Assembly: GCF_000760935.2 (NCBI RefSeq)
Contig: NZ_CP049744.1
Span: forward strand, 3,813,501-3,877,500
Source: Rhodococcoides fascians A25f
Lineage (GTDB): Bacteria; Actinomycetota; Actinomycetes; Mycobacteriales; Mycobacteriaceae
Direction: 5' to 3'
Length of the DNA stretch: 64,000 nucleotides
Position numbers and translations under genes: made by a program. Positions 8,031 to 18,806 of the stretch are shown piece after piece. The notes below the pieces were generated by a model, which worked only from the letters and a program-made list of their open reading frames with translations, made no database searches and was not told where the DNA came from. How positions within the stretch are numbered: the first letter of the stretch is position 1; every line of letters starts with the position of its first letter.

Positions 8031-11000
8031 TGGGCGTTGAGTCGACGATGACGGACAACGAGCAGATCCGAGCCCTCGAATCGGTGCGGCTGAGCTGGGC
8101 ACCGACACCCGACGACGTCTGGCGTTCGCAATCGAACGTGCATGTGCCGGGGATGCACGAGCGGGTCTTCCTCGAGGTGATGAATGCGTACGACGACGCC
8201 GATGTGTCCGATGACGCCAGCCCTCTCGGTGTCGTCGTGCGAGGGCCTGCCGGCTCGGGCAAGACGCACCTACTGGGCCAGGTGCGCGAGGAAGTACAGC
8301 TCAAGGGGGGTTACTTCTTTCTGATCCGGCTCCTCGACGCCGCCGGATTCTGGCGCTCGACCCTGATGGGAATGCTCGACGATCTGATGCGCCCGTCCGG
8401 TCGCGGATCCGACAGTCAGCTCGGTTTGCTGCTTCGACGCCTGTGCGAGATCGGCGACGCGTCCGAGGATCAGCGCGCAAAGATCATGGGCGAGAACATG
8501 ATCGATGCCGAGACGCTCGACGCCTTCGTCACCGCGGTGTACAAGGTGCATCCCCGCCATCGCCGGACGTCGCAGCACACACTGCGCGCGCTGGTGCTGT
8601 CCATTGCCCCGGACTCTGCGGTTCAGGACCTGGGCGATGCATACCTGCAGTCGATCGACGACGTCGATCCCGAGGAGTTCTCGGGGTGGGGAATTCGCCG
8701 CGCCGAGCTCGGCCATCAGGGCATCGCCGAGAACATTTCGCGACTGCTCGCGATCACCGGCCCGACGATTCTCGCGATCGACCAGATCGACACTCTCGTC
8801 GCCCAGTCGCGCACCGGATCCGATCAGGAGTTCGCCGACGCGCAGGAGGACAAGGTCGTCGAACAGCTGGCGCACGGGCTGATGTCTCTACGCGAGACAC
8901 TCCCCCGCACCGCCTCGGTGCTGTCGGCTCTGTCGAGTGCGTGGGAACTGATCGCTGCCCGTGGAGTCGCTCCCATGCGAGACCGTTTCCGAGTCACTCA
9001 GTCGCTCAAGCCGATTCCGTCGTCGGACATCGGTCGGCTACTGCTCGGACGACGCCTGGCAGCGTGCTTCCTCGAAGCGGGCTTCACTCCGCCGCACCCG
9101 ACGTGGCCGGTGGCACCCGACGCGTTCGAGCAAGCCCCGGACTTCACTCCGCGCCAGCTGCTCATTGCCGTCGATCGCCACATCAGGCACTGCCTCGACA
9201 CCGGCATCGCATCGGAGCTGACGAGCTTCACCGACCGGTCCGGCCCGGCAGATGCGCCGGAACTCCCCACCGCGCGGGTCAACGAACTCGACATGCTCGA
9301 CGATCGCTACAAGCAACTTCGCGAACAGGTGGACGTCTCCGTTCCGCTGCGTCCCGACAGCGAGGACTCGATCGTTCCCGCACTGCTGTCCGCGGGTCTG
9401 ACCGCGTGGATCCACGAACACCAGTCGTCCGATGACAGCCTCGCCCAGGACCCGCCCCCGAGCGGCAAGCCTGCCCTGCACGCCCGGCTACGCCACACCG
9501 TCGACACCGATACCGACGACGAGGAGCACTGGTGCTTCCGTGCGGTGACGTCCGGCAACGCTCGGGCCGCGCTGGCCCGAGTGGAGCGCGCAGTGACCAC
9601 AGCGGGCCTGCGCGTCGACATGCCCAAACGGCGACTGATTCTGATCAGGAACGACCCGTGGCCCAACGGAGCGAAAACCGAGCAGACGATTGCAGCCCTG
9701 CGTCGCGCCGGAGGCGTCGTGGCGCCCTTGAGCGACCAGGACCGTCGGGCTTTGGCAGCGCTGTCGATCCTGCTGAGCGAGAACTCCCCCGCGCTCACCT
9801 CCTGGCTGCTCGCGCGCAAGCCGGCACACGACGTCGAACTGTTCGGCGCGGTGTTGCCTGCCGTGAGCGTCGTCGACGACGACACGGCCCTGATCGAACC
9901 GGAGACCCCGATCACCGCGGCCGCACCGGCCGCATCGCGTCGGCCGTCCATCGTGGTGGGTGCCGAATTGAGCACAGGTGCCGATGTCGCGGTTCCCCTC
10001 GAAGCGCTGCGCAAGCACACGGCGATCTTTGCCGGCTCCGGCTCGGGCAAGACGGTGCTGATCCGACGTTTGGTGGAAGAGTCTGCGCTGCAGGGTGTTT
10101 CGGCGATCGTACTCGACGTCAACAACGACCTGGCTCGGCTCGGCACTGCATGGCCGGAGGACGAGCGAACCTGGCCGCCGGGTGACGAAGCCAAAGCAAC
10201 GGCGTATCTGCGCGACACCGATGTCGTGGTCTGGACGCCGCGCAAGTCCGCCGGTCGGCCGCTGAGCTTTCAGCCCCTTCCCGATTTCGTCAGCGTCCTC
10301 GGTGACGCCGACGAGTTCGAGGCCTCCGTCGAGTCTGCACTGGCCTCGCTCGAACCGGCTGCGGGCGTTCTCGGTACCTCACAGAAGGCCAAACACGGTC
10401 GGGCCGTGCTGAAGTCGGCCCTCGATCTGTTCGGTCGACGCCCGCACGGTGGCAATCTCACCGACTTCATCGACTTGCTCGAGGAATTCCCCGAGGACGC
10501 CAGCGAGATGCGCGACGCCGTCCGCATCGCTGCCGGTCTGGCCGAGAATCTCAAAGCCGCCGCCGCGAACGATCCGATGTTCGCCGGAGCAGGTACGCCG
10601 GTCGATCCGGCTGTTCTGCTGACGCCGGTCGAGGGCAAGAAGGCCAGGGTGTCGGTGATCAACCTCGCCGGCCTGACCACCGACGAGCAGAAGCAGAGCT
10701 TCGTCAACCAGCTGCAGATGGGCTTGTTCGCCTGGATAAAGAAGAATCCTGCGGGCGACCGGCCGCTGGGCGGACTGTTCGTCATGGACGAGGCGCAGAA
10801 CTTCGCGCCGTCGGACAGGACGACCGCCGCGACACACAGCACCCTCGCTCTGGCGTCGCAGGCACGTAAGTACGGGCTCGGTCTGGTGTTCGCCACCCAA
10901 GCTCCGAAGGGCCTGCACAACCGCATTGCCGGCAACGCGTCGACTCAGTTCTACGGCCTGTTGAACAGCCCGTCGCAGGTCGATGCGGCCAAGGAGATGG

Positions 11001-11170
11001 CGCGAGTCAAGGGCGGCTCGGTTCCCGACGTCGGGCGTCTGCCCGCCGGTCAGTTCTACGCCGCCGTGGAAGGCGCGGAGTTCCGGCGCACGGCCACTCC
11101 ACTGTGCTTGTCTTACCACCCCAAGAGTCCACCGACCGAGGAAGAAGTCATCGAACTCGCGCGTTCCTGA
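8027..11170 (+). CDS. Large double-P-loop ATPase with C-terminal HerA/FtsK-like module (1047 aa)
   Basis: Two separate ATPase units are visible. The first has Walker A GPAGSGKTHLL at about residues 73-83 and a Walker B-like TILAIDQIDTL at about 247-257, in the style of AAA/ORC or STAND ATPases. The second has Walker A GSGSGKTVLI near residue 670 and Walker B GGLFVMDEAQNFAPS near 915, followed by ASQARKYGLGLVFATQAP and an NASTQFYG segment. That order is typical of HerA/VirB4/FtsK hexameric DNA pumps. There are no membrane segments. The gene overlaps the upstream winged-helix gene, and a nuclease gene stands first in the operon. HerA-type ATPases work with nucleases in DNA end resection (HerA-NurA) and in several anti-phage systems; a similar job is inferred here. 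Confidence 0.85.
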   Translation: MMGVESTMTDNEQIRALESVRLSWAPTPDDVWRSQSNVHVPGMHERVFLEVMNAYDDADVSDDASPLGVVVRGPAGSGKTHLLGQVREEVQLKGGYFFLIRLLDAAGFWRSTLMGMLDDLMRPSGRGSDSQLGLLLRRLCEIGDASEDQRAKIMGENMIDAETLDAFVTAVYKVHPRHRRTSQHTLRALVLSIAPDSAVQDLGDAYLQSIDDVDPEEFSGWGIRRAELGHQGIAENISRLLAITGPTILAIDQIDTLVAQSRTGSDQEFADAQEDKVVEQLAHGLMSLRETLPRTASVLSALSSAWELIAARGVAPMRDRFRVTQSLKPIPSSDIGRLLLGRRLAACFLEAGFTPPHPTWPVAPDAFEQAPDFTPRQLLIAVDRHIRHCLDTGIASELTSFTDRSGPADAPELPTARVNELDMLDDRYKQLREQVDVSVPLRPDSEDSIVPALLSAGLTAWIHEHQSSDDSLAQDPPPSGKPALHARLRHTVDTDTDDEEHWCFRAVTSGNARAALARVERAVTTAGLRVDMPKRRLILIRNDPWPNGAKTEQTIAALRRAGGVVAPLSDQDRRALAALSILLSENSPALTSWLLARKPAHDVELFGAVLPAVSVVDDDTALIEPETPITAAAPAASRRPSIVVGAELSTGADVAVPLEALRKHTAIFAGSGSGKTVLIRRLVEESALQGVSAIVLDVNNDLARLGTAWPEDERTWPPGDEAKATAYLRDTDVVVWTPRKSAGRPLSFQPLPDFVSVLGDADEFEASVESALASLEPAAGVLGTSQKAKHGRAVLKSALDLFGRRPHGGNLTDFIDLLEEFPEDASEMRDAVRIAAGLAENLKAAAANDPMFAGAGTPVDPAVLLTPVEGKKARVSVINLAGLTTDEQKQSFVNQLQMGLFAWIKKNPAGDRPLGGLFVMDEAQNFAPSDRTTAATHSTLALASQARKYGLGLVFATQAPKGLHNRIAGNASTQFYGLLNSPSQVDAAKEMARVKGGSVPDVGRLPAGQFYAAVEGAEFRRTATPLCLSYHPKSPPTEEEVIELARS

Positions 11171-11203
11171 CGGCGGGCGACCAACACTGGCACACTGGAT
11201 TCG

Positions 11204-12526
11204 ATGAAAAACCTCGCTCGCGGGGAGAACTGCCCCGCTCCGACCGGACCCCTGACGGTGACACTGGCCGCTTCGACCTCAGTCGACGTGTCCGCGCTGC
11301 TGTTGGGGCGGGACGGACGTGTGCGTTCGGACGCGGATCTGGTGTTCTACAACCAGCCCGCGGGTGCAGGCGTGGACTACCAACGCGCGCCGTCCGGCCA
11401 TCTCGTCCGGGTGGATCCGTCTGCGATTCCGCCCGACATCGAGACCATTGCGATCGCAGCCTCGTTGGACGGAAGTGGTCCAGCAACATTTGCCGCCGCG
11501 GGCCCTACGTCGGTGACGGTCTCCGATGCGTCGGGGACGGCTCAGGTCGGGTTCGCTGCCGATGCTCTCGGGGACGAAAGCGCGCTGGTGTGCCTGGAGC
11601 TCTACCGGCGCGGTGAGCAGTGGAAGATCCGCGCTGTCGGCCAGGGATACGCGGACGGGTTGGCCGGTCTCGCCACCGCTTTCGGTATCAGTATCGACGA
11701 CGACGAGCAGCCGCCCGAGGTACCGACTGCAACCCCCTCACACAAGATCGAACCACCCGTTGATTCACCTGTCCACCAAGGAGTTCTGGCCATGAGAAGC
11801 GAACTGTTCGCGCCTGCCCACGCCGAGGTTCCCGGGTCGGGCATTCAGAAGCAGGGCAGCAAGATGTGCCGCGTCGGCATGAGCGGCGAGCTGATGGCCC
11901 GCGCGGGCTCGATGGTGGCGTACCAGGGAAACCTGCAGTTCGAGGCCAAGGGCTCAGGGGGTATCGGCCGGGCGTTGAAGCAGGCGCTGTCCGGCGAGGG
12001 CGTGCCACTGATGAAGGTCACCGGTCACGGTGACCTCTTCCTCGCCAATGCCGCACAGGACGTCCATCTGATCGACTTGGACGGCTCGGATGGACTGACC
12101 ATCAACGGTGCCAACGTGCTGGCCTTCGAGTCCTCGCTGAGTTACGACGTCAAGCGAGTCCAGGGCGCGGCGGCAGGTGGAAACGCGGGCTTCTTCAATT
12201 GTGTGTTCACCGGGCGCGGGCGAATCGCCATCACGACCGACGGTGTGCCGGTGGTGTTGAACGTCGATCAGCCGACGTTCGCAGACCCGCAAGCTGCGGT
12301 CGCGTGGTCGTCGTCCCTGCAGACACGGGTGAAGAAGAACGATTCGTTCGGACTCGGGACCCTGATCGGCCGTTCGACCGGTGAGCGATTCACCCTGGAG
12401 TTCGCGGGTCAGGGATTCGTCGTCGTACAGCCGTCGGAACAACCGCCCGGCGGATTGATCGGTGGTGCCGGCAGCGGGGAGCAAGCCGGCGTCGGTGGGG
12501 CGCTCGGCGGCCTGCTGGGCAGGTGA
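11204..12526 (+). CDS. TerD-AIM24 fusion protein (440 aa)
   Basis: Residues 1 to about 170 are a TerD domain: VSALLLGRDGRVRSDADLVF with the calcium-binding acidic residues, then YNQPAG and an ELYRRGEQWKIRAVGQGYADGLAGLA closing segment typical of tellurite-resistance TerD/TerE. After a Pro-rich linker (about 170-190), residues about 195-425 form an AIM24-like beta domain (MCRVGMSGELMARAGSM; GRGRIAI; FGLGTLIGRSTGERFTLEFAGQGFVVVQPSE). The end is Gly-rich. It starts 33 bases after the ATPase stop and probably belongs to the same operon. TerD proteins occur in stress and phage-response systems; the fusion with AIM24 and the HerA neighbour are unusual. It ends 7 bases before the convergent glycosyltransferase gene. 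Confidence 0.85.
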   Translation: MKNLARGENCPAPTGPLTVTLAASTSVDVSALLLGRDGRVRSDADLVFYNQPAGAGVDYQRAPSGHLVRVDPSAIPPDIETIAIAASLDGSGPATFAAAGPTSVTVSDASGTAQVGFAADALGDESALVCLELYRRGEQWKIRAVGQGYADGLAGLATAFGISIDDDEQPPEVPTATPSHKIEPPVDSPVHQGVLAMRSELFAPAHAEVPGSGIQKQGSKMCRVGMSGELMARAGSMVAYQGNLQFEAKGSGGIGRALKQALSGEGVPLMKVTGHGDLFLANAAQDVHLIDLDGSDGLTINGANVLAFESSLSYDVKRVQGAAAGGNAGFFNCVFTGRGRIAITTDGVPVVLNVDQPTFADPQAAVAWSSSLQTRVKKNDSFGLGTLIGRSTGERFTLEFAGQGFVVVQPSEQPPGGLIGGAGSGEQAGVGGALGGLLGR

Positions 12527-12533
12527 CCCCCGG

Positions 12534-13421
12534 TCACAGGAACAGCGTGCGGTACCGGATCGATCCCTGGACATGACCGACGACCACAGCCACTGCTCCG
12601 ATCCAGCGTTCTCGGGGCACCCGCGACACCCTCTGCGGCACCAGCGGATTGGTCACCAACAGTCGCAGCACATGCTTCGAGAAAACCCTGACCGACAGAC
12701 CGGCGAACCCGTAGTCGCGATACGCGACATACAGCTGAACGTCGCCGACGGCGTATCGCCGCACCTGTGACCAGAACTCGCGCATCGTCGGTCTGAGGCG
12801 GTAGTCGACGGTCGCAGCTCCTGCATGAGCCATGCGGAACCCGGCCAGTTGTACACGCCAGGAGAAGTCGAGGTCCTCGCCCGCCTCGGTCAAGGTCTCG
12901 TCGAAACCGTGCACGGCATGAAAGACATCGGCCCATACCGCGAAGTTGCAGCCTGGGACGTACGGGAGAAAGTCGGTGTCGAGACCCGCGGTCGAGGGGG
13001 TCATCGGACGGCGACGGTACACCGTAGGAGAATTCACCCTCGACGTGTCCACCGAGCCACTCACCAGATCCGCCGTCGATGCGGCAGCCACCAGTTCGCT
13101 CAACCACTGGGGCCGGACGACGTCATCGCCGTCGCAGAACGCCAGCAACTCGGTTCGAGCTGCCGATGCCCCGACGTTACGTGCGTGCGATGTGCCTGCA
13201 GAACCGGAAGCATCGACGTACCGAACGCATATTCCGTAGTCGTCAGGGCGCGTGCCGAGAAACTCCCGCAGCCCATCGGTCGACCCGTTGTCGCTGATGA
13301 TCACCTCGAAATCGGGGCCGTGATCCTGTACCGCCAAGGCGTCCAGTTGGGCTCCCAGGGTCGCGACCGCATTGCGGACGGGGATGACCACAGTCACGCC
13401 CTTGCGTCGGTTCTCGTCCAT
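12534..13421 (-). CDS. Family 2 glycosyltransferase (295 aa)
   Basis: GT-A fold: VTVVIPVRN (nucleotide-binding start, residues 9-17), IISDNGSTDG, FCDGDDVVRPQWL (DxD metal motif) and EAGEDLDFSWRVQLAGFRMAH (acceptor-side ED motif). There are no clear transmembrane helices. The ATG at 13421 has a purine-rich ribosome binding site (GGAAGAG). It lies just downstream of the S10 operon terminator on the same strand. It is clearly related to the glycosyltransferase at 24583-25467 (shared YVDAS-x-GxxHARNxGA and LLAFCDxDDVV). The sugar donor and acceptor are unknown. Confidence 0.9.
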   Translation of the reverse strand: MDENRRKGVTVVIPVRNAVATLGAQLDALAVQDHGPDFEVIISDNGSTDGLREFLGTRPDDYGICVRYVDASGSAGTSHARNVGASAARTELLAFCDGDDVVRPQWLSELVAAASTADLVSGSVDTSRVNSPTVYRRRPMTPSTAGLDTDFLPYVPGCNFAVWADVFHAVHGFDETLTEAGEDLDFSWRVQLAGFRMAHAGAATVDYRLRPTMREFWSQVRRYAVGDVQLYVAYRDYGFAGLSVRVFSKHVLRLLVTNPLVPQRVSRVPRERWIGAVAVVVGHVQGSIRYRTLFL

Positions 13422-13454
13422 CGAATGCTCTTCCTACCTCGGGTGAGAACACAA

Positions 13455-13491
13455 AAGAGCCCATCCCCGGTTGATCCGGGAATGGGCTCTT
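13455..13491 (-). terminator. Rho-independent terminator of the S10 operon
   Basis: A 16-bp stem (13455-13470 with 13476-13491, one mismatch) and a 5-base loop lie 15 bases downstream of rpsQ. On the minus strand the stem is followed by TTTTGTGTT, a good U-rich tail. It separates rpsQ from the glycosyltransferase gene behind it. Confidence 0.85.
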
Positions 13492-13505
13492 CCAGCACTC
13501 GGTGC

Positions 13506-13784
13506 TTACTTGGCCTTTTCGAGAACCTCGACCAGTCGCCAGTGCTTCGTGGCGGACAACGGACGGGTCTCCATGAGCTGAACGCGATCGCCTACGCCGG
13601 CGTCGCCCTTCTCGTCATGTGCCTTGACCTTGGTGGTACGACGGATGATCTTGCTGTAGAGGGGGTGCTTGACCCTGTCCTCGAGCTCGACCACGATCGT
13701 CTTTTCCATCTTGTCGGATACGACGTAGCCGATCCGGACCTTACGGTTGTTGCGCTCTTCAGTCACAGTGTTTTCCTCGCTCAT
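13506..13784 (-). CDS. rpsQ: 30S ribosomal protein S17
   Basis: A 92-residue S17 ([39 protein letters not shown]). The first 13 residues are an acidic extension common in actinobacteria. Its ATG overlaps the rpmC stop by ATGA (13781-13784). It is the last gene of the operon; the usual next gene rplN is 7.4 kb away. Confidence 0.97.
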   Translation of the reverse strand: MSEENTVTEERNNRKVRIGYVVSDKMEKTIVVELEDRVKHPLYSKIIRRTTKVKAHDEKGDAGVGDRVQLMETRPLSATKHWRLVEVLEKAK

Positions 13785-14026
13785 GCTGCGTCACCTGCTG
13801 TGTCCTCGGAAGGACCAGAGGCCAAGCCGAGCTCACGTTCGCGGAGCACCGTGTAGATACGCGCGATCTCGTGGCGCACCACGCGCAGTCGACGGTTGTT
13901 GTCCAACTGGCCGGTAGCCATCTGGAAACGAAGGTTGAACAGCTCTTCCTTCGACTCACGCAGCTTGGTGACCAGCTCTTCACCGGTGAGCTCGCGGAGC
14001 TCTGCGGCTGGGGTTCCGGTAGCCAT
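13781..14026 (-). CDS. rpmC: 50S ribosomal protein L29
   Basis: An 81-residue L29 with the signature [20 protein letters not shown] and [15 protein letters not shown]. It overlaps its neighbours on both sides by one or four bases. L29 sits at the peptide exit tunnel. Confidence 0.97.
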   Translation of the reverse strand: MATGTPAAELRELTGEELVTKLRESKEELFNLRFQMATGQLDNNRRLRVVRHEIARIYTVLRERELGLASGPSEDTAGDAA

Positions 14027-14442
14027 CAGAACTGCTCCTCCCTGGTGATGATGCGTGCCTTGATGGGCAGCTTGTGGATGGCGCGAGTCAGTGCCTCACG
14101 CGCGATGGTCTCGTCGGGGTACGACAGCTCGAAGAGCACCCGGCCCGGCTTGACGTTCGCGATCCACCACTCGGGCGAACCCTTACCGGAACCCATGCGG
14201 GTCTCGGCAGGCTTCTTGGTGAGCGGACGGTCCGGGAAGATGTTGATCCAGACCTTGCCGCCACGCTTGATGTGGCGAGTGATCGCGATACGAGCGGACT
14301 CGATCTGACGGTTGGTGATGTAGGCGGGCTCGAGAGCCTGGATGCCGTAGTCACCGAATGTCACCTGAGTTCCGCCCTTGGCGGCACCCGAACGCTTCGG
14401 GTGGTGCTGCTTGCGGTGCTTGACCCGGCGGGGGATCAACAT
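14026..14442 (-). CDS. rplP: 50S ribosomal protein L16
   Basis: A 138-residue L16 ([56 protein letters not shown]). Full length and without anomalies. L16 helps shape the A-site and tRNA accommodation corridor. Confidence 0.97.
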   Translation of the reverse strand: MLIPRRVKHRKQHHPKRSGAAKGGTQVTFGDYGIQALEPAYITNRQIESARIAITRHIKRGGKVWINIFPDRPLTKKPAETRMGSGKGSPEWWIANVKPGRVLFELSYPDETIAREALTRAIHKLPIKARIITREEQF

Positions 14443-14445
14443 GCG

Positions 14446-15673
<1,228 letters not shown>

Positions 15674-15677
<4 letters not shown>

Positions 15678-15955
15678 CGCCTCTTCGCCTTCCGGTCGTC
15701 CTTGATGTGACCCTTGAACGTGCGGGTCGGTGCGAACTCCCCGAGCTTGTGGCCGACCATGGAGTCGGACACGAACACCGGTACGTGCTTGCGACCGTCG
15801 TGGACGGCGAAAGTGTGACCGATGAAGTCGGGCAGGATTGTCGATCGACGGGACCAGGTCTTGATGACCTGCTTGGTTCCCTTGTCGTTCTGGACGTCAA
15901 CCTTCGCGAGGAGGTGATCGTCTACGAACGGGCCTTTCTTCAGGCTGCGTGGCAT
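15674..15955 (-). CDS. rpsS: 30S ribosomal protein S19
   Basis: A 93-residue S19. The start is the ATG at 15955 ([16 protein letters not shown]), the standard S19 N-terminus; the longer open frame upstream is not conserved. Motifs [21 protein letters not shown] and [11 protein letters not shown] are intact. Confidence 0.97.
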
Positions 15956-15968
15956 TCTGAACTCCCTC

Positions 15969-16805
15969 CTAGCGCTTGTTCTTGCCGGTACGACGACGAC
16001 GGACAATCAGCTTGTCGCTCGCCTTGTTCTTACGGGTACGGCCTTCCGGCTGTCCCCACGGGCTGACCGGGTGGCGTCCACCGGAGGTCTTGCCCTCGCC
16101 GCCACCGTGCGGGTGGTCGACCGGGTTCATCACGACACCACGAACGGTCGGGCGCTTGCCCTTCCAGCGCATGCGGCCGGCCTTGCCCCAGTTGATGTTC
16201 GACTGCTCGGCGTTGCCGACCTCGCCGACGGTTGCGCGGCAGCGCACGTCGACGCGACGGATCTCACCGGACGGCATACGCAGCGTGGCGTAGGGGCCTT
16301 CCTTGCCGAGCAGCTGAATGCTCGCTCCAGCGGAGCGGGCCATCTTTGCGCCACCACCCGGACGGAGTTCGACCGCGTGGATGGTCGTACCCGTCGGGAT
16401 GTTGCGTAGGGGCAGGTTGTTGCCGGGCTTGATGTCGGCATTGGCACCCTGCTCGATCGGCGATCCCTGGGCGATGCCCTTGGGTGCGACGATGTAGCGC
16501 TTCTCGCCGTCTGCGAAGTGCAGCAGTGCGATGTTCGCGGTGCGGTTGGGGTCGTACTCGATGTGAGCGACCTTGGCCGGCACGCCGTCCTTGTCGTTGC
16601 GACGGAAATCGATGAGACGGTACGCACGCTTGTGACCGCCACCCTTGTGCCGGGTGGTGATGCGACCGTGTGCGTTACGTCCACCGCGACCGTGCAGCGG
16701 GCGGATCAGCGACTTCTCGGGGGTCGAACGCGTGATCTCAGCGAAATCGGACACGCTGGAGCCACGACGGCCCGGGGTTGTCGGCTTGTATTTACGGATT
16801 GCCAT
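15969..16805 (-). CDS. rplB: 50S ribosomal protein L2
   Basis: A 278-residue L2 with [17 protein letters not shown], the peptidyl-transferase-associated histidine region [16 protein letters not shown] and a basic C-terminal tail. Usual length; no anomalies. Confidence 0.97.
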   Translation of the reverse strand: MAIRKYKPTTPGRRGSSVSDFAEITRSTPEKSLIRPLHGRGGRNAHGRITTRHKGGGHKRAYRLIDFRRNDKDGVPAKVAHIEYDPNRTANIALLHFADGEKRYIVAPKGIAQGSPIEQGANADIKPGNNLPLRNIPTGTTIHAVELRPGGGAKMARSAGASIQLLGKEGPYATLRMPSGEIRRVDVRCRATVGEVGNAEQSNINWGKAGRMRWKGKRPTVRGVVMNPVDHPHGGGEGKTSGGRHPVSPWGQPEGRTRKNKASDKLIVRRRRTGKNKR

Positions 16806-16844
16806 GAGTCTTCTCGTCCTCTATATCCGAAGAGTCCCAGTCGC

Positions 16845-17150
16845 TTACGCGACCGGACCTCCGAAGATCTCGATGGGCTTGCTGTCGGCGGAGAGCGTTA
16901 CGAGCGCGCGCTTGGTGTCCTTGCGCTTGCCGTAACCGAACCGGGTCCGCTTACGCTTGCCCTGACGGTTCATCGTGTTGACGCTGGTCACGGTGACGTC
17001 GAAGATTTTCTCGACGGCAATCTTGATCTGCGTCTTGTTCGAGTCCGGGTGCACCAGGAACGTGTACGTGCCGTCTTCGATCAGTCCGTAGGACTTCTCG
17101 GAGATGACCGGTGCCAGCAAGATGTCGCGGGGATCGGCGATCGTGGTCAC
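16845..17150 (-). CDS. rplW: 50S ribosomal protein L23
   Basis: A 101-residue L23 ([33 protein letters not shown]). It starts with GTG overlapping the rplD stop (GTGA). It forms the trigger factor and SRP docking site at the tunnel exit. Confidence 0.97.
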   Translation of the reverse strand: MTTIADPRDILLAPVISEKSYGLIEDGTYTFLVHPDSNKTQIKIAVEKIFDVTVTSVNTMNRQGKRKRTRFGYGKRKDTKRALVTLSADSKPIEIFGGPVA

Positions 17151-17824
17151 TTGCTTGCCTCCTCGTTCTTTGCAGGCCCAGCGATGAAGGTGTTCAGCGC
17201 TTCCACGCTGAAAACGACGTCATCGGCGTTGAGCACGTCGTACGTGTTGAGCTGGTCGGGTGCGATGGGGTGCACGCCGTCCAGGTTCTGGACGCTCTTC
17301 CAGGCCGCGGTGTCTTCGCGTCCGACGACGAGCAGGACCTTCTTGCGGTCCGAGAGCTCGGCGAGGAACGTCTTCGCACCCTTGGTGGATGGAATCTGTC
17401 CGGCAACCAGTTCGGTGATCACGTGGATCCGCTCACTGCGAGCCCGATCGGAGAGGGCACCGCGCAATGCGGCTGCCTTCATCTTCTTGGGAGTCCGCTG
17501 GCTGTAGTCGCGCGGCTGCGGTCCGTGGACCGTGCCACCGCCGACGAACTGAGGAGCGCGGGTCGAGCCCTGACGGGCGCGGCCGGTTCCCTTCTGGCGG
17601 TACGGCTTCTTGCCACCGCCGCGAACCTCGCCACGAGTCTTCGTGGAGTGCGTTCCCTGGCGTGCCGCTGCGAGCTGCGCAATGACGACCTGGTGGAGGA
17701 GCGCGATGTTCGCGGGTGCGTCGAAGATCGCCGACGGCAGATCGACGGTTCCGTTGGTCTTGCCACCGACCTCTTTGACGTCCAGCGTCAAGTTGGTTTC
17801 GGTCTTCTTGTCGAGGCTGGTCAT
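17147..17824 (-). CDS. rplD: 50S ribosomal protein L4
   Basis: A 225-residue L4 with the tunnel loop [24 protein letters not shown] overlap with rplC. In enteric bacteria L4 represses the S10 operon; no comparable leader structure was recognised here. Confidence 0.97.
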   Translation of the reverse strand: MTSLDKKTETNLTLDVKEVGGKTNGTVDLPSAIFDAPANIALLHQVVIAQLAAARQGTHSTKTRGEVRGGGKKPYRQKGTGRARQGSTRAPQFVGGGTVHGPQPRDYSQRTPKKMKAAALRGALSDRARSERIHVITELVAGQIPSTKGAKTFLAELSDRKKVLLVVGREDTAAWKSVQNLDGVHPIAPDQLNTYDVLNADDVVFSVEALNTFIAGPAKNEEASK

Positions 17825-18486
17825 GCCCGTGCACCACCCTTCAATGCAGACTTGACGATCACGACGTTGCCGCGACGGCCCGGGATCGCTCCCTTGATCA
17901 GCAGCAGACCGTTTTCGCTGTCCACCTTGTGGACCGAGAGGTTCTGCGTGGTTACGCGATCGCCACCCATACGTCCGGACATGCGCATTCCCTTGAACAC
18001 GCGACCCGGAGTTGCGCAGCCACCGATGGATCCGGGGCGACGGTGCACAGCCTGTGCACCGTGGCTCGCGCCCTGACCCTTGAAGCCGTGACGCTTCATG
18101 GTTCCGGCGAAGCCCTTGCCCTTGCTGGTGCCGGTGACGTCGACGTATGCGCCGTCCTCGAACACTGCAGCGGTGAGCTCCTGGCCGACCTCGAACTGCG
18201 AGGCGTCGGCAACGCGGATCTCCACGATGTGGCGACGCGGCGTGACACCTGCCTTCTCGAACTGGCCGGTGGTGGGCTTGTTCACCTTGCGCGGATCGAT
18301 CGCACCGAATGCGACCTGGACGGCGCTGTAGCCGTCACGTTCCTGGGTGCGGATCTGGGTGACCACGTTGGGGCCTGCCTTGATCACGGTCACCGGAACG
18401 ACGCGGTTGTTCTCGTCGAAGACCTGGGTCATTCCGAGCTTGGTGCCCAGAATTCCTGTCGCAGGCCGGTTCTTGTTATCAGTCAT
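17821..18486 (-). CDS. rplC: 50S ribosomal protein L3
   Basis: A 221-residue L3 ([20 protein letters not shown]; the [22 protein letters not shown] loop near the peptidyl transferase centre, shown here in two parts: [10 protein letters not shown] and HRRPGSIGG). I chose ATG 18486 because a GGAG lies 6-7 bases ahead. A GTG at 18504 would add six residues and overlap the rpsJ stop, so it remains possible. Confidence 0.95.
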   Translation of the reverse strand: MTDNKNRPATGILGTKLGMTQVFDENNRVVPVTVIKAGPNVVTQIRTQERDGYSAVQVAFGAIDPRKVNKPTTGQFEKAGVTPRRHIVEIRVADASQFEVGQELTAAVFEDGAYVDVTGTSKGKGFAGTMKRHGFKGQGASHGAQAVHRRPGSIGGCATPGRVFKGMRMSGRMGGDRVTTQNLSVHKVDSENGLLLIKGAIPGRRGNVVIVKSALKGGARA

Positions 18487-18500
18487 CGTTGTCTCCGCGC

Positions 18501-18806
18501 TCACTGGATGTTGACGTCGACACTGGCCGGGAGGTCGATGCGCATGAGCGCGTCCACCGTCTTCGGTGTCGGGTCGAGGATGTCAATGAGCCGCTTGTGA
18601 GTACGCATCTCGAAGTGTTCGCGCGAGTCCTTGTACTTGTGCGGCGAACGGATGACGCAGTACACGTTCTTTTCTGTCGGCAACGGCACCGGTCCGACGA
18701 CGCGGGCACCCGTACGGGTGACCGTTTCGACGATCTTGCGCGCTGACGCGTCGATCGCCTCATGGTCGTAGGCCTTGAGCCTGATGCGGATCTTTTGTCC
18801 CGCCAC
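18501..18806 (-). CDS. rpsJ: 30S ribosomal protein S10
   Basis: A 101-residue S10 beginning at GTG 18806 ([20 protein letters not shown]), the standard start; further upstream codons are not S10-like. S10 also partners NusB/NusG in antitermination. It is the first gene of an eleven-gene operon with mostly overlapping junctions. Confidence 0.96.
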   Translation of the reverse strand: MAGQKIRIRLKAYDHEAIDASARKIVETVTRTGARVVGPVPLPTEKNVYCVIRSPHKYKDSREHFEMRTHKRLIDILDPTPKTVDALMRIDLPASVDVNIQ

